Positions 18,748 to 26,616 of a stretch of DNA of 64,000 bases are shown here, one piece after another. The position numbers were made by a program, and so were the translations under genes. The notes under the pieces are model-generated. The model saw nothing but the letters and a program-made list of their open reading frames with translations, ran no database searches and was not told where the DNA came from. The stretch covers positions 186,001-250,000 of the forward strand of contig NZ_CP012034.1 of the NCBI RefSeq assembly GCF_001050475.1, given 5' to 3'. How positions within the stretch are numbered: the stretch's first letter is position 1; every line of letters begins with the position of its first letter. The DNA is from Companilactobacillus ginsenosidimutans. GTDB taxonomy: Bacteria > Bacillota > Bacilli > Lactobacillales > Lactobacillaceae.

Positions 18748-19431
18748 ATGCTTAGAGTTAAGAATGTAGGTAAAACCTACGCCAACAATTTTCAAGCCCT
18801 AACCGATGTTAATTTAGATGTTGCCGATGGTGAGTTTTTAGCAATCATGGGTCCATCTGGATCTGGTAAATCTACTTTGATAAATATTTTAGGATTGCTA
18901 GATAATGATTATTCTGGTGACTATTTCCTCTCCAATGAAAACTATAAGAACAAAGATGACGATACGTTGTCTCAAGTTCGTGGGGATGAAATTGGTTTCG
19001 TATTTCAAAATTTCAAGTTGTTAAAATCGTATACAGTATACGAAAATATTGAGATTCCATTGATTTATAGTAAGAATAAGACTATTACCGATCGTAAGAA
19101 TGTTATCAATGAAGTCATAGAACAAGTCGGACTTCAGGGAAAAGAAAATAGTTTGCCATCTGAGTTATCTGGTGGTCAACAACAAAGAGTCGCAATTGCG
19201 CGTGCCATCGTTAATAATCCAAGTATTATTATTGCTGACGAACCAACTGGTGCTCTGGACTCGAAAACAAGCTTAGAAATAATGAAAATATTTACGCATT
19301 TAAATGAAACGTTTGATACTACAATTATTATGGTTACTCATGATAAGGATGTCGCTAATTTTGCGATGCGCACCGTCCATATAAATGATGGTCACTTGTA
19401 CAATGACGGGGAAGACGTGGTGCATAGCTAA
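18748..19431 (+). CDS. ABC transporter ATP-binding protein, MacB/LolD type
   Basis: The 227-residue ATPase has Walker A GPSGSGKST near residue 36, a Q-loop VFQNFKLLKSYTVYENIEIPL, the signature LSGGQQQRVAIARA, Walker B IIIADEPTGALDSKT and the H-loop His in MVTHDKDV. It powers the exporter encoded by its neighbours. The start has GTGGGGGAG upstream. Its stop codon overlaps the ATG of the permease gene by one base, so the two are translationally coupled. Confidence 0.95.
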   Translation: MLRVKNVGKTYANNFQALTDVNLDVADGEFLAIMGPSGSGKSTLINILGLLDNDYSGDYFLSNENYKNKDDDTLSQVRGDEIGFVFQNFKLLKSYTVYENIEIPLIYSKNKTITDRKNVINEVIEQVGLQGKENSLPSELSGGQQQRVAIARAIVNNPSIIIADEPTGALDSKTSLEIMKIFTHLNETFDTTIIMVTHDKDVANFAMRTVHINDGHLYNDGEDVVHS

Positions 19432-20585
19432 TGGAAAACCTAACTATTGCTTTACGTTCAATTAGGAAAAACAAGAATCGTAATTTACTGACTATGTTAG
19501 GAATTATCATTGGTATCGCCAGTGTTATTTGTATTCTAGCTGTTGGTGATGGATTCACTCAAAGTATTACGAAGAGTCTAGGTAAGGATAATGCTTCAAA
19601 CAAAGTTACACTTTCATATACAAGTTCATCTGATGATGCAAATAGTAAAGATGGATTTACGCAAGGGGATGCATCTTTATTACAAGATGTTCCTGGTGTG
19701 ACTAGCGTTAAGCTTTCTAGCTATAGTGATTCAACTACCGGAAAGCTAACTTATCGAAACAAGAAAGCATCAACTGAGATTACTTCGATTAAGGATAAAA
19801 CTAAAGTTTCATCTTCAAAGAAGAATGCGCTAATTTCAGATACTAATTCCACAAACATTTTGCTATCAAATAGAATGGCGAAAAAGTTGTTCGGCGGCGA
19901 TTCGGCAATTAATAAACCAGTTACCATCGGTCAAGATGTTTATACTGTTTCTGGGACATTTGGTGCGGATGAGTATGATGCTAATGTTTATATGTCCAAG
20001 GGTACATACAACCGAATTTTCAACTCTCAAAATAGTAAGAATCTAGCTAAGTTGACGCTCGAAAATGGTCAAAACAAGAAAAAAGTTGGCAAGGCTGCTT
20101 TGAAGAAAATCAAGGCCAACGGTGAATTCAAGCATCAAGGTAAGTATGGAATTGTTGATCCTACTAAGAGTATGAAAGAATTCTCGAAAGTGTTGAACAG
20201 TATCACTTACTTTGTCGCTCTTGTTGCTGGTATTTCATTATTGATTGCTGGTATTGGTGTTATGAATGTTATGTATATCACTGTTTCTGAACGTCGTAAT
20301 GAAATTGGTATTAGACGTGCGTTTGGTGCAACTTGTAATAATATTAGAAATCAATTTTTAACTGAAAGTATTGTTTTATGTGTAATTGGTGGGATTCTTG
20401 GAATCATCATTGGTTACTTGGCAGTACTGGTCATTAATGCATTCTTGCCATTTAAGGCCGTGATAACAATTTATTCAATTTTATTAGCGTTAATAGTTTC
20501 AAGTGCAGTTGGGTTGTTGTTTGGATTTATTCCATCAAATAAGGCTGCTAAATCACCGCTAGTTGGATTATTAAAAGAGGAGTAA
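19431..20585 (+). CDS. ABC transporter permease, MacB family
   Basis: The 384-residue permease has a first membrane segment near residues 17-40 (NLLTMLGIIIGIASVICILAV). A large extracytoplasmic domain (about residues 45-255) follows, then three membrane segments at the C terminus with the FtsX-type block SERRNEIGIRRAFGATCNNI. This is the MacB arrangement used for mechanotransmission rather than classical transport. The gene is fused in translation to the ATPase gene and followed six bases later by a small membrane protein gene. It may export peptides or antibiotics, or sense envelope stress. Confidence 0.92.
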   Translation: MENLTIALRSIRKNKNRNLLTMLGIIIGIASVICILAVGDGFTQSITKSLGKDNASNKVTLSYTSSSDDANSKDGFTQGDASLLQDVPGVTSVKLSSYSDSTTGKLTYRNKKASTEITSIKDKTKVSSSKKNALISDTNSTNILLSNRMAKKLFGGDSAINKPVTIGQDVYTVSGTFGADEYDANVYMSKGTYNRIFNSQNSKNLAKLTLENGQNKKKVGKAALKKIKANGEFKHQGKYGIVDPTKSMKEFSKVLNSITYFVALVAGISLLIAGIGVMNVMYITVSERRNEIGIRRAFGATCNNIRNQFLTESIVLCVIGGILGIIIGYLAVLVINAFLPFKAVITIYSILLALIVSSAVGLLFGFIPSNKAAKSPLVGLLKEE

Positions 20586-20591
20586 CCACAT

Positions 20592-21050
20592 ATGGGAATT
20601 TTATATAAAGTTAAGAGAAGCTCATTAATTGGCGTTATCTTGATTGCATTGATTACACAATTTACTGCGGTATATTGTAACTTAGTGCTTTCAACTGGAT
20701 TTGAAAAGATGAACAAGTTCTTGGTAATCTTTTTAGCATTAGTTGCTGCAGCAATTTATTTGGCAATTGTGTATTATGTATACAAGTTGATTCTGAAAAA
20801 AGAAACGGTTGATTACAATCAAACTTTGATTGTTAATATTGCAATCACTTTTGCAATTGGAACAATCTTACAAACAATCGTTATGTTATCAACACAAGCT
20901 GTTACAAATACATTGGCTAATGTATTAATCGGTGTAATTCAATTTGGATTAATAGGTTGGATCAACTGGACTTCATTAGAAATCAGTCGTCAATCAAAAA
21001 TAAATATTAGTGTTTGGACAGTTATCTTATTTGTACTTGCACTATTTTAA
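20592..21050 (+). CDS. Small polytopic membrane protein of unknown function
   Basis: The 152-residue, very hydrophobic protein has four or five membrane segments (near residues 12-30, 42-66, 80-100, 108-128 and 138-152). Between them is the short charged loop KLILKKETVDYNQ. I do not recognise the family. It is the last gene of the MacAB-like operon, six bases after the permease gene, and a terminator follows, so it may be an accessory or immunity partner of the exporter. Confidence 0.7.
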   Translation: MGILYKVKRSSLIGVILIALITQFTAVYCNLVLSTGFEKMNKFLVIFLALVAAAIYLAIVYYVYKLILKKETVDYNQTLIVNIAITFAIGTILQTIVMLSTQAVTNTLANVLIGVIQFGLIGWINWTSLEISRQSKINISVWTVILFVLALF

Positions 21051-21090
21051 AAAAACATCCTACGGAAAAATTTCCGTGGGGTGTTTTTAA
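21050..21090 (+). terminator. Terminator of the exporter operon
   Basis: A long hairpin, AAACATCCTACGGAAA paired with TTTCCGTGGGGTGTTT, is followed by a T run. Confidence 0.85.
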
Positions 21091-21131
21091 TTGGATAACT
21101 TGTATAATATGTGTGAAAAGAGGTAGACAAC

Positions 21132-21554
21132 ATGAAGATATATTTTGCAGCGTCGATTCGTGGTGGTAGAGATGAAGACAAGACCTACAAAAAAATCATT
21201 AAGTTCTTAAAGAAGGACAATGATGTATTGACCGAACATGTCGGAAATACAGATTTGACTGCCGAAGGTGAGACAAAATTAAGCGACAAGGAAATTCGTG
21301 ATCGAGACATAGCTTGGCTTGAAGAGGCAGATGTCATGGTTGCTGATACAACAAATCCAAGTCTCGGAGTAGGTTATGAATTGGCGTATGCTGAGAAGCT
21401 ACACAAACCAGTAGTGATTTTGCATAATGATGACAAGAGTCATTTGTCTGCCATGATTTCCGGATCGGATTATTTCTTGGATATTAATAATTATTCAACT
21501 TATCATGATGCCATTCAAATACTTGATTCTAAGTTCTCTGGAAAGAAATATTAA
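21132..21554 (+). CDS. Nucleoside 2-deoxyribosyltransferase-like protein
   Basis: The 140-residue protein has the deoxyribosyltransferase fold. The N-terminal strand is KIYFAASIRGG, the later IRDRDIAWLEEADVMVADTTNPS carries the acidic residue near the active site, and LGVGYELAYAEKLHKPVVIL holds the catalytic Glu (VGYELA). The pattern is closest to the DNPH1/Rcl group, which hydrolyses deoxynucleoside 5'-monophosphates. It is a single gene with AAGAGG upstream. The likely role is nucleotide salvage or clean-up. The exact reaction cannot be told from the sequence. Confidence 0.8.
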   Translation: MKIYFAASIRGGRDEDKTYKKIIKFLKKDNDVLTEHVGNTDLTAEGETKLSDKEIRDRDIAWLEEADVMVADTTNPSLGVGYELAYAEKLHKPVVILHNDDKSHLSAMISGSDYFLDINNYSTYHDAIQILDSKFSGKKY

Positions 21555-21642
21555 TTAATTTGAAATTATCACTTGCTATAAAACCCGTTTCATACAATAC
21601 ACTGATGTTGTTAAGAAATAAGGGAAAAGGAAAGTGATTATT

Positions 21643-21927
21643 ATGTTCTCATACATTCAAATTATTGATGAAAATGACAAACTAATTAACGGATATGCAT
21701 CATACAAATTCAGCGATGGTGTTTTGTCGTTGTCATTTATGAATGGTTGGCACAAAACTATTCGTGAGGAAATTCCGTTGTCGGAAGTCTCACATTTATC
21801 TCAAGGTGGAGCATTTGATAGTCGGATTAGTTTTGATTTTGCTGGGAAGCATTTTGTGTTTTTGGATAGCGGTTTTGGTGAGGCTCAGTTTTTTAAGGAT
21901 GGTGTTATTGAAGCTGTCAGGGCTTAG
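21643..21927 (+). CDS. Small hypothetical protein
   Basis: The 94-residue protein is predicted to be mostly beta strands. It begins MFSYIQIIDENDKLINGYASYKF and has hydrophobic strands VLSLSFMNGWHKTI and KHFVFLDSGFGEAQFF. I do not recognise the family. The start is ATG 21643, with AAGGAAAG upstream; an in-frame GTG at 21634 is too close to that site. It stands alone before a tandem repeat region. Confidence 0.6.
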   Translation: MFSYIQIIDENDKLINGYASYKFSDGVLSLSFMNGWHKTIREEIPLSEVSHLSQGGAFDSRISFDFAGKHFVFLDSGFGEAQFFKDGVIEAVRA

Positions 21928-21988
21928 GTAGAGTGGTTCACTGCCACACTTCGTGTTGGATCCAATCATTAATCTGATCCTACAAATA

Positions 21989-22072
21989 ATTTTATCTAAC
22001 ATTTTTGTAACCTCTTTCATTTTTATTATAATTTTATCTAACATTTTTGTAACCTCTTTCATTTTTATTATA
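21989..22072. repeat. Two identical 42-bp tandem copies
   Basis: Positions 21989-22030 and 22031-22072 are identical. On the minus strand each copy contains a purine-rich AAAGAGG followed by an ATG, so a ribosome site and start codon were duplicated. The minus frame from here reads antisense into the gene at 21643 and does not look like a real protein. Confidence 0.9.
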
Positions 22073-22134
22073 TTTTTACCTATGAAAGTGATACACTACC
22101 ATTAATAAATAAGTTGTGAGGTGGGGTGTTTTTA

Positions 22135-22371
22135 TTGAAAGCTAAATGTTTTGATTTGAAAAAAGAATTATTGAATTATGTTAACGACAATATTCTCAAC
22201 ATTTTGTTGAGTTTTAGTATCGCGATGATTTTTGTGATTGCCAATAGTCAGGTTTTAATTAACGCCGCTCTTTACGGTAGCTGGTTCTTGGCATTCTTCT
22301 CACTATTTATTTGTGGGTTCACTCTGTCATATATTTTGATATCGTTTATCTTTAAATTAATTAAAAAATAA
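22135..22371 (+). CDS. Small membrane protein of unknown function
   Basis: The product is 78 residues from the TTG at 22135, chosen because GAGGTGGGG ends nine bases before it. It has a basic, cytosolic N terminus and two membrane segments (ILLSFSIAMIFVIANSQVLI and YGSWFLAFFSLFICGFTLSY), with a KLIKK tail. No family is recognised. A short hairpin with a T run follows. Confidence 0.55.
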   Translation: MKAKCFDLKKELLNYVNDNILNILLSFSIAMIFVIANSQVLINAALYGSWFLAFFSLFICGFTLSYILISFIFKLIKK

Positions 22372-22372
22372 A

Positions 22373-22402
22373 GACTTTTACCTCACGGTAGAAGCCTTTT
22401 TG
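22373..22402 (+). terminator. Probable terminator
   Basis: Stem CTTTTACC / GGTAGAAG with a four-base loop precedes a run of five T. Confidence 0.6.
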
Positions 22403-22418
22403 ATTGAGGGGAATTATT

Positions 22419-23027
22419 ATTAGATCTCAGAAAGAAAAGATGCTTGCTGGTGATTTGTATATTGCTGCTGATGCTCAGCTGGATGCTGACTCTAAGCGGG
22501 CCCGTAAGCTGAATCGTTTGTTTAATGCTACTACGGAAGATGGATTGGATGTTCGGGATAAAATTTTGCGTGAGCTAATTGGTGAGGTTGGTAAAAATGT
22601 TTATATTGAGCCACCATTTCATGCTGATTATGGACTAAATACTTCGATTGGTGATAACTTTTACGCAAACTTTGATGCGATATTTGTTGACGATTGTCCG
22701 GTGAAAATTGGAGACAATGTGATGTTTGGACCTCGTGTTAGTATTTACACTGCTGGTCATCCGATTGATGCCACGGTACGAAATGAACAACTTGAATACA
22801 GCCAACCGATAACTATTGGAAATAATGTTTGGATCGGTGGAAATGCAGTTATTAATCCTGGAGTAACTATTGGTGATAATGTTGTCATTGGATCAGGATC
22901 AATTATCACACACAGTATTCCTGATAATGTTGTTGCTGTCGGTAACCCTTGCCATGTGCTTCGTGAGATAAATGAAGAAGACAAGGCATATTGGGAGAAT
23001 AAGAAGAAACAATATTTTGAAAATTAA
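22419..23027 (+). CDS. Maltose/sugar O-acetyltransferase
   Basis: This hexapeptide-repeat (left-handed beta helix) acetyltransferase of about 203 residues has the N-terminal MAC motif EKMLAGDLYIAADAQLDADS, then GDNFYANFDAIFVDDCPVKIG and ITIGNNVWIGGNAVINPGVT. The catalytic His is in YTAGHPIDA. The likely action is O-acetylation of maltose, glucose or a related sugar. The start is unclear: no ATG, GTG or TTG is spaced correctly from the only good site, GAGGGG at 22406-22411. An ATT codon at 22419 is at the right distance and gives the usual family N terminus. A TTG at 22404 is possible but lies in the preceding terminator. Confidence 0.85.
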   Translation: MRSQKEKMLAGDLYIAADAQLDADSKRARKLNRLFNATTEDGLDVRDKILRELIGEVGKNVYIEPPFHADYGLNTSIGDNFYANFDAIFVDDCPVKIGDNVMFGPRVSIYTAGHPIDATVRNEQLEYSQPITIGNNVWIGGNAVINPGVTIGDNVVIGSGSIITHSIPDNVVAVGNPCHVLREINEEDKAYWENKKKQYFEN

Positions 23028-23066
23028 AATGGTGTCATCTCATTATTGAGGTGACACCATATTTTT
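23028..23066. terminator. Bidirectional terminator
   Basis: A perfect 14-bp stem ATGGTGTCATCTCA / TGAGGTGACACCAT (one wobble pair) with a TTAT loop is followed by a T run. It separates the convergent acetyltransferase and phosphatase genes. Confidence 0.85.
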
Positions 23067-23877
23067 ATAGTGCGAATTTTTCAATGGCGTTTCCTACGCC
23101 ATCATGATTGTTGTCGGTTGTTACATGGTCGGCAACTGCTTTGACGCCGGGTTGGGCGTTTGCCATAGCGACACCTTTTCCAGCTACTTTAAGCATTGGA
23201 ATATCGTTATCACGATCTCCCATCGCCATAATCTCATCTAGGCTAATATTTAAAATGCTTGCAAGATGTTTAACGGCATTTCCTTTATTGACATCCTTTG
23301 GAAAGATTTCAAGGAAGCCAACACCTGTTCTCACAACGAAATATTCATCATCAAAAGTTTCATGAACTAGGGGAGAAATGTTATCAAGCTCTGCTTCATT
23401 GCCATTAATGATAGCTTTAACAATTTCAAAATCATTGGGTAGCTGATCAGGTTCGCGGATGTAGAGACCACCGTCATTTTCGAATGCTTGGGTAATCGTA
23501 TATTTATCAAACCATTCTTCAGGACTTGTGTATGTTTTAGCTTGATTGTCGACTACATTGTAATGAAGATGATGTTCCTTAACGAAAGAAACGAATCGAC
23601 GGTAGAAAGCATTACTCAATGAATTTTCAAATAAAATTTCTTGATCCATATTTTCTATAATTGCTCCACCATTAGTAATCATATATTGATCTTTGCCGGT
23701 AATCCCGAGTTGATTCGTATAATCGATAACAGCATTGTGTGTTCTTCCGGAACATAGAACCACTTTAATTCCTCTAGCCAGAGCTTGTTTAATCATTTGC
23801 TTGTTTTTATCTGAAATTGATTTCTGAGTAGTAAGTAAAGTATCATCCATGTCCAGTGCAATCAGCTTATAAGTCAT
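23065..23877 (-). CDS. Cof-type HAD hydrolase
   Basis: This 270-residue HAD-superfamily phosphatase of the Cof/YidA group dephosphorylates sugar phosphates or flavin mononucleotide in relatives. Motif I is DMDDTLLTT with nucleophile and acid Asp near residues 8 and 10, motif II is VLCSGRT, and motif IV is MAMGDRDNDIPMLKVAGKGVAMANA. The C2b cap lies between. The start is ATG 23877 with GGAGG before it, because the longer frame carries a hydrophobic stretch unlike the family. It ends at the shared terminator with the acetyltransferase gene. Confidence 0.9.
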   Translation of the reverse strand: MTYKLIALDMDDTLLTTQKSISDKNKQMIKQALARGIKVVLCSGRTHNAVIDYTNQLGITGKDQYMITNGGAIIENMDQEILFENSLSNAFYRRFVSFVKEHHLHYNVVDNQAKTYTSPEEWFDKYTITQAFENDGGLYIREPDQLPNDFEIVKAIINGNEAELDNISPLVHETFDDEYFVVRTGVGFLEIFPKDVNKGNAVKHLASILNISLDEIMAMGDRDNDIPMLKVAGKGVAMANAQPGVKAVADHVTTDNNHDGVGNAIEKFAL

Positions 23878-24117
23878 AAGTTCCTCCAAAATATACTTTA
23901 TAAAATAGTGTAATCCATACAAAATGATATGTCTCAAAAAACATAGTTATTATTGAAAAAATGTTTTGCTAAAATTTGATAGCATGCTGTATAATTTGAC
24001 TACAAACTATCAAAAGAGGCAATATTCACAAATATATTAATTGGTATATGATATATTATTTTATTGAATGAGCGATAGTTTGATGATTTATAGTACCCAC
24101 CGAAAGGATATGAGATC

Positions 24118-24234
24118 ATGAAACTCATCGCGATGATTAGAAATATATTCAAACCAGCAGTAAAGGAAATCGACGTAAAACAGAAGATAGTCCTGGCTGA
24201 ACTACAATCAGAGAATACAATTTACTCCCGGTAG
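24118..24234 (+). CDS. 38-residue small protein
   Basis: A short frame starts at ATG 24118 with AAAGGA about ten bases before it and ends 38 codons later. The product begins with an amphipathic, basic segment (MKLIAMIRNIFKPAVKEIDV) and is then polar. A promoter-like TTGCTA...TATAAT pair lies at 23966-23995, and a strong terminator follows the stop. This gives a tight, complete small transcript. No family is recognised. The leader holds a 9-bp inverted repeat (CAAACTATC at 24003, GATAGTTTG at 24074). It might alternatively be the coding part of a dual-function RNA. Confidence 0.5.
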   Translation: MKLIAMIRNIFKPAVKEIDVKQKIVLAELQSENTIYSR

Positions 24235-24238
24235 TTAC

Positions 24239-24275
24239 AAAAAAGCCCTTCGATATACGAGGGGCTTTTTGTGTA
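24239..24275 (+). terminator. Terminator of the small-protein transcript
   Basis: AAAAAGCCCTTCG is paired with CGAGGGGCTTTTT around a short loop (one wobble pair), followed by T. Confidence 0.85.
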
Positions 24276-24370
24276 GAAGAAGCACAAAATGTAATCGTTT
24301 ACAAATAAATCATTTTATATGCGATATTTATGGTATAATTTATTTAAATTTTAACCATGGAGGATTAAAT

Positions 24371-24493
24371 ATGAATAATAACGGAGCAACAATTTCAAGT
24401 GAAACAGGCGCACCATTTAATTCAATTTCAATTACAAACCCACTATACTTTGTAGAATCATTACTAGGTTCAGTAGCTGGAGTGTTCCTATAA
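24371..24493 (+). CDS. 40-residue peptide with hydrophobic tail
   Basis: The ATG at 24371 has GGAGGA nine bases upstream and an extended -10 TGGTATAAT at 24331-24339. The 40-residue product is polar and Asn/Ser/Thr-rich in the first half (MNNNGATISSETGAPFNS) and hydrophobic in the second (LYFVESLLGSVAGVFL). It carries almost no positive charge. A terminator follows at 24513. The signals are strong enough that it should be expressed. It could be a signalling or leaderless secreted peptide or a small membrane peptide. No family is recognised. Confidence 0.55.
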   Translation: MNNNGATISSETGAPFNSISITNPLYFVESLLGSVAGVFL

Positions 24494-24512
24494 AATATAA
24501 TTAGATAAATTT

Positions 24513-24543
24513 GGTCACTGATCGATTCGGTGGCTTTTTTATT
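24513..24543 (+). terminator. Terminator after the 40-residue peptide gene
   Basis: Hairpin GGTCACTGA / TTCGGTGGC (wobble pairs allowed) with loop TCGA, followed by six T. Confidence 0.75.
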
Positions 24544-24551
24544 TTGCGTAA

Positions 24552-24588
24552 ATAAAAAAAACCACTGATAAACTTATCAGTGGTTAAA
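24552..24588 (-). terminator. Terminator downstream of tRNA-Gln
   Basis: An 11-bp stem AACCACTGATAA / TTATCAGTGGTT is followed, reading leftward, by seven T. It ends the leftward tRNA transcript. Confidence 0.82.
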
Positions 24589-24611
24589 TTCATTTTTTTC
24601 ATCATATTAAT

Positions 24612-24683
24612 TGGGCAAGTAGGGTTCGAACCTACAAATTGCGGATTCAGAGTCCGCTGCCTTACCGTTTGGCGATTGCCCAT
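24612..24683 (-). tRNA. tRNA-Gln, anticodon CTG
   Basis: A full cloverleaf is visible on the minus strand. The acceptor TGGGCAA pairs with TTGCCCA. The D arm is GCC/GGC around AAACGGTAA. The anticodon arm GCGGA/TCCGC has loop CTCTGAA, giving anticodon CTG for codon CAG. The T arm has loop TTCGAAC. The discriminator base is A and CCA is not encoded. A leftward terminator follows. Confidence 0.95.
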
Positions 24684-24817
24684 TAATGAATAATACTTAA
24701 AAATTGTATTCAAAATAAAAGGCCATGTCAAGCTTAAATAACTTTAATCAATGACTTTATGCGTTTTCAGTGTGGTATGTTATTTACTGGAGTTATTAAC
24801 TATTATGAGGTGATGTC

Positions 24818-25144
24818 GTGGATGAGAATAAAATTTTAGTTTCTACTACTGAAAATATACCGGGTAGAGATTATGAAATTATTGGCGAAGTATTTGGATT
24901 AACTACGCAATCTAAAAATGTAGTTAGAAATATTGGCGCTAGTTTTAAGAACATTGTCGGTGGCGAGATCAAGGCGTACACGGAGCTACTTACAGAGGCT
25001 AGGGATATTGCCATTAGTCGGTTGCGTGAAAATGCTGAGAAAATGGGTGCTGATGCTGTTGTCATGATGAGATTTGATTCAGATTCTATTAGTCAAGATA
25101 TGGAAACAGTTGCTGCATATGGTACCGCTGTAAAATTTAAGTAA
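24818..25144 (+). CDS. YbjQ/UPF0145 family protein
   Basis: The 108-residue protein of the YbjQ family forms pentameric beta-alpha rings in solved relatives. Typical parts are [21 protein letters not shown] at the N terminus, then [38 protein letters not shown], and a glycine-rich end [10 protein letters not shown]. The function of the family is unknown, though it is often noted as a heavy-metal-binding-like domain. The start is GTG 24818 with GAGGTG upstream. The dipeptidase gene begins nine bases after the stop and is probably cotranscribed. Confidence 0.88.
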   Translation: MDENKILVSTTENIPGRDYEIIGEVFGLTTQSKNVVRNIGASFKNIVGGEIKAYTELLTEARDIAISRLRENAEKMGADAVVMMRFDSDSISQDMETVAAYGTAVKFK

Positions 25145-25153
25145 GGTGAAAAT

Positions 25154-26584
25154 ATGACATTAGAATATAACAAGAATTCATTATCTGCTTGTACGAGTAT
25201 TTTAGTTGGTAAAAAGGCCTCTATTGGTGGATCAACAATGATTGGCCGCAATGAAGATGCGAAGCCATCTTGGCCAAAGCACTTTGTTGTCCATGAATTT
25301 GAAAAGTTTACTGAACATCAAAAATTTGTTTCAAAAGATAATGGATTTGAAATGAAGCTTCCTGACGTTAGATATAAGTACACTGCTACTCCTGAGTGGA
25401 CCGATGAGGAAGGATTATTTGAAGAGGACGGATATAACGAATATGGAGTTGGAATGAGTGCAACTGAGAGTGCATATTCCAATCAGACTGTTCTTGGAGT
25501 TGATCCTTTAGTTGAGAATGGGGTTAGTGAAGAGGCAATGTTGACTGTGGTGTTGCCATACGTTAAGACTGCACGTGAGGGTGTTAAGCGTTTAGGCGAA
25601 ATTGTTGAAAAACATGGTACTTCGGAAACAAACGGTGTTTTGTTCTCTGATCAAAATGAAGTTTGGTATTTTGAAAATGGCTCTGGCCATTATTGGGTTG
25701 CTCAACGAATTCCTGACGACTGCTATGCTGTTGTCGCAAATCAATTGGCGATTCAAGAAATAGATTTTTCTGATACAGATAATTTCATGTTCAAAAGTGA
25801 TATTCAGGAATTTGTTAATGATTATAATTTGAATCCAAATCCGGAAGGATTTAACTTTAGAAAAATATTTGGAACAAGTGATATGTCGGATGCTATTTAT
25901 AGCACACCACGAGTTTGGTGGGGGCAACAAGAATTTTCAGGGAAGACTGACGAAAGTCCTGAGAGCCAAGAGCTTTCATTTATCAAGAAACCTAATCGAT
26001 TGTTGAGTATTGATGATGTCCAATATTATCTGAGTTCGCATTTTCAAGGTACTGAATTTGATCCATTGAATAAGTCTGAGAATAATAAACGTTATCGTCC
26101 AATTAGCCTTGCAAAAACTCAAGAATCGCATGTTTTACAAACCAGACCTGATTTGAAACCAGAGATTGCATGTATCCAGTGGCTTTCTATGGGCGTTTCT
26201 TCTCAAAGTATTTATGTGCCATTTTATATGGGAATAAATGATACTCCTGAAGAGTACAAAATCGGTGGACTTCCATATGATGACAAATCAGCTTATTGGA
26301 CATACAAATTAGCTGGTATATTGCTGGATGGCCATTATCAAGAACTAGGTAAGATGTATCAAGATACACAAAAGAATATTAATATCACATTACGTCAAAT
26401 GTTGCGTGATTTTGATATTAAGGCATTAGGTCAAGATGAAGAACAACTACCACAGTTTTTAACTGATGCTTCTAATAAAATGGCAGAAACTGCATTAACT
26501 TCATATAAGGAGTTAATCGCCAAACTGATTACTAGCTCAACCGATTTTTCATCATTGAATTTTAAAACGGATATGAATTTATAA
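25154..26584 (+). CDS. pepD: C69-family dipeptidase
   Basis: This 476-residue N-terminal-nucleophile hydrolase cleaves a wide range of dipeptides, like PepD of lactobacilli. The expected nucleophile is Cys13 in SLSACTSILVGKKAS, exposed after removal of a short propeptide. GGSTMIGRNEDAKPSWPKHF and YNEYGVGMSATESAYSN are family blocks. The size is normal for the family. It lies 9 bp after the YbjQ-type gene and 32 bp before an amino acid transporter gene, which together suggest peptide and amino acid use. Confidence 0.92.
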   Translation: MTLEYNKNSLSACTSILVGKKASIGGSTMIGRNEDAKPSWPKHFVVHEFEKFTEHQKFVSKDNGFEMKLPDVRYKYTATPEWTDEEGLFEEDGYNEYGVGMSATESAYSNQTVLGVDPLVENGVSEEAMLTVVLPYVKTAREGVKRLGEIVEKHGTSETNGVLFSDQNEVWYFENGSGHYWVAQRIPDDCYAVVANQLAIQEIDFSDTDNFMFKSDIQEFVNDYNLNPNPEGFNFRKIFGTSDMSDAIYSTPRVWWGQQEFSGKTDESPESQELSFIKKPNRLLSIDDVQYYLSSHFQGTEFDPLNKSENNKRYRPISLAKTQESHVLQTRPDLKPEIACIQWLSMGVSSQSIYVPFYMGINDTPEEYKIGGLPYDDKSAYWTYKLAGILLDGHYQELGKMYQDTQKNINITLRQMLRDFDIKALGQDEEQLPQFLTDASNKMAETALTSYKELIAKLITSSTDFSSLNFKTDMNL

Positions 26585-26616
26585 TATTGTAAGAGGGAAT
26601 AGGGGAATTTTGAATT

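Noticed and set aside
21796-22062. Leftward 88-residue ORF over the 42-bp repeats
   Set aside because: Mostly antisense to the gene at 21643, with no family; the repeat itself gives the start sites.
24501-24731. Leftward 76-residue ORF
   Set aside because: It is read through tRNA-Gln and two terminators; a shadow.
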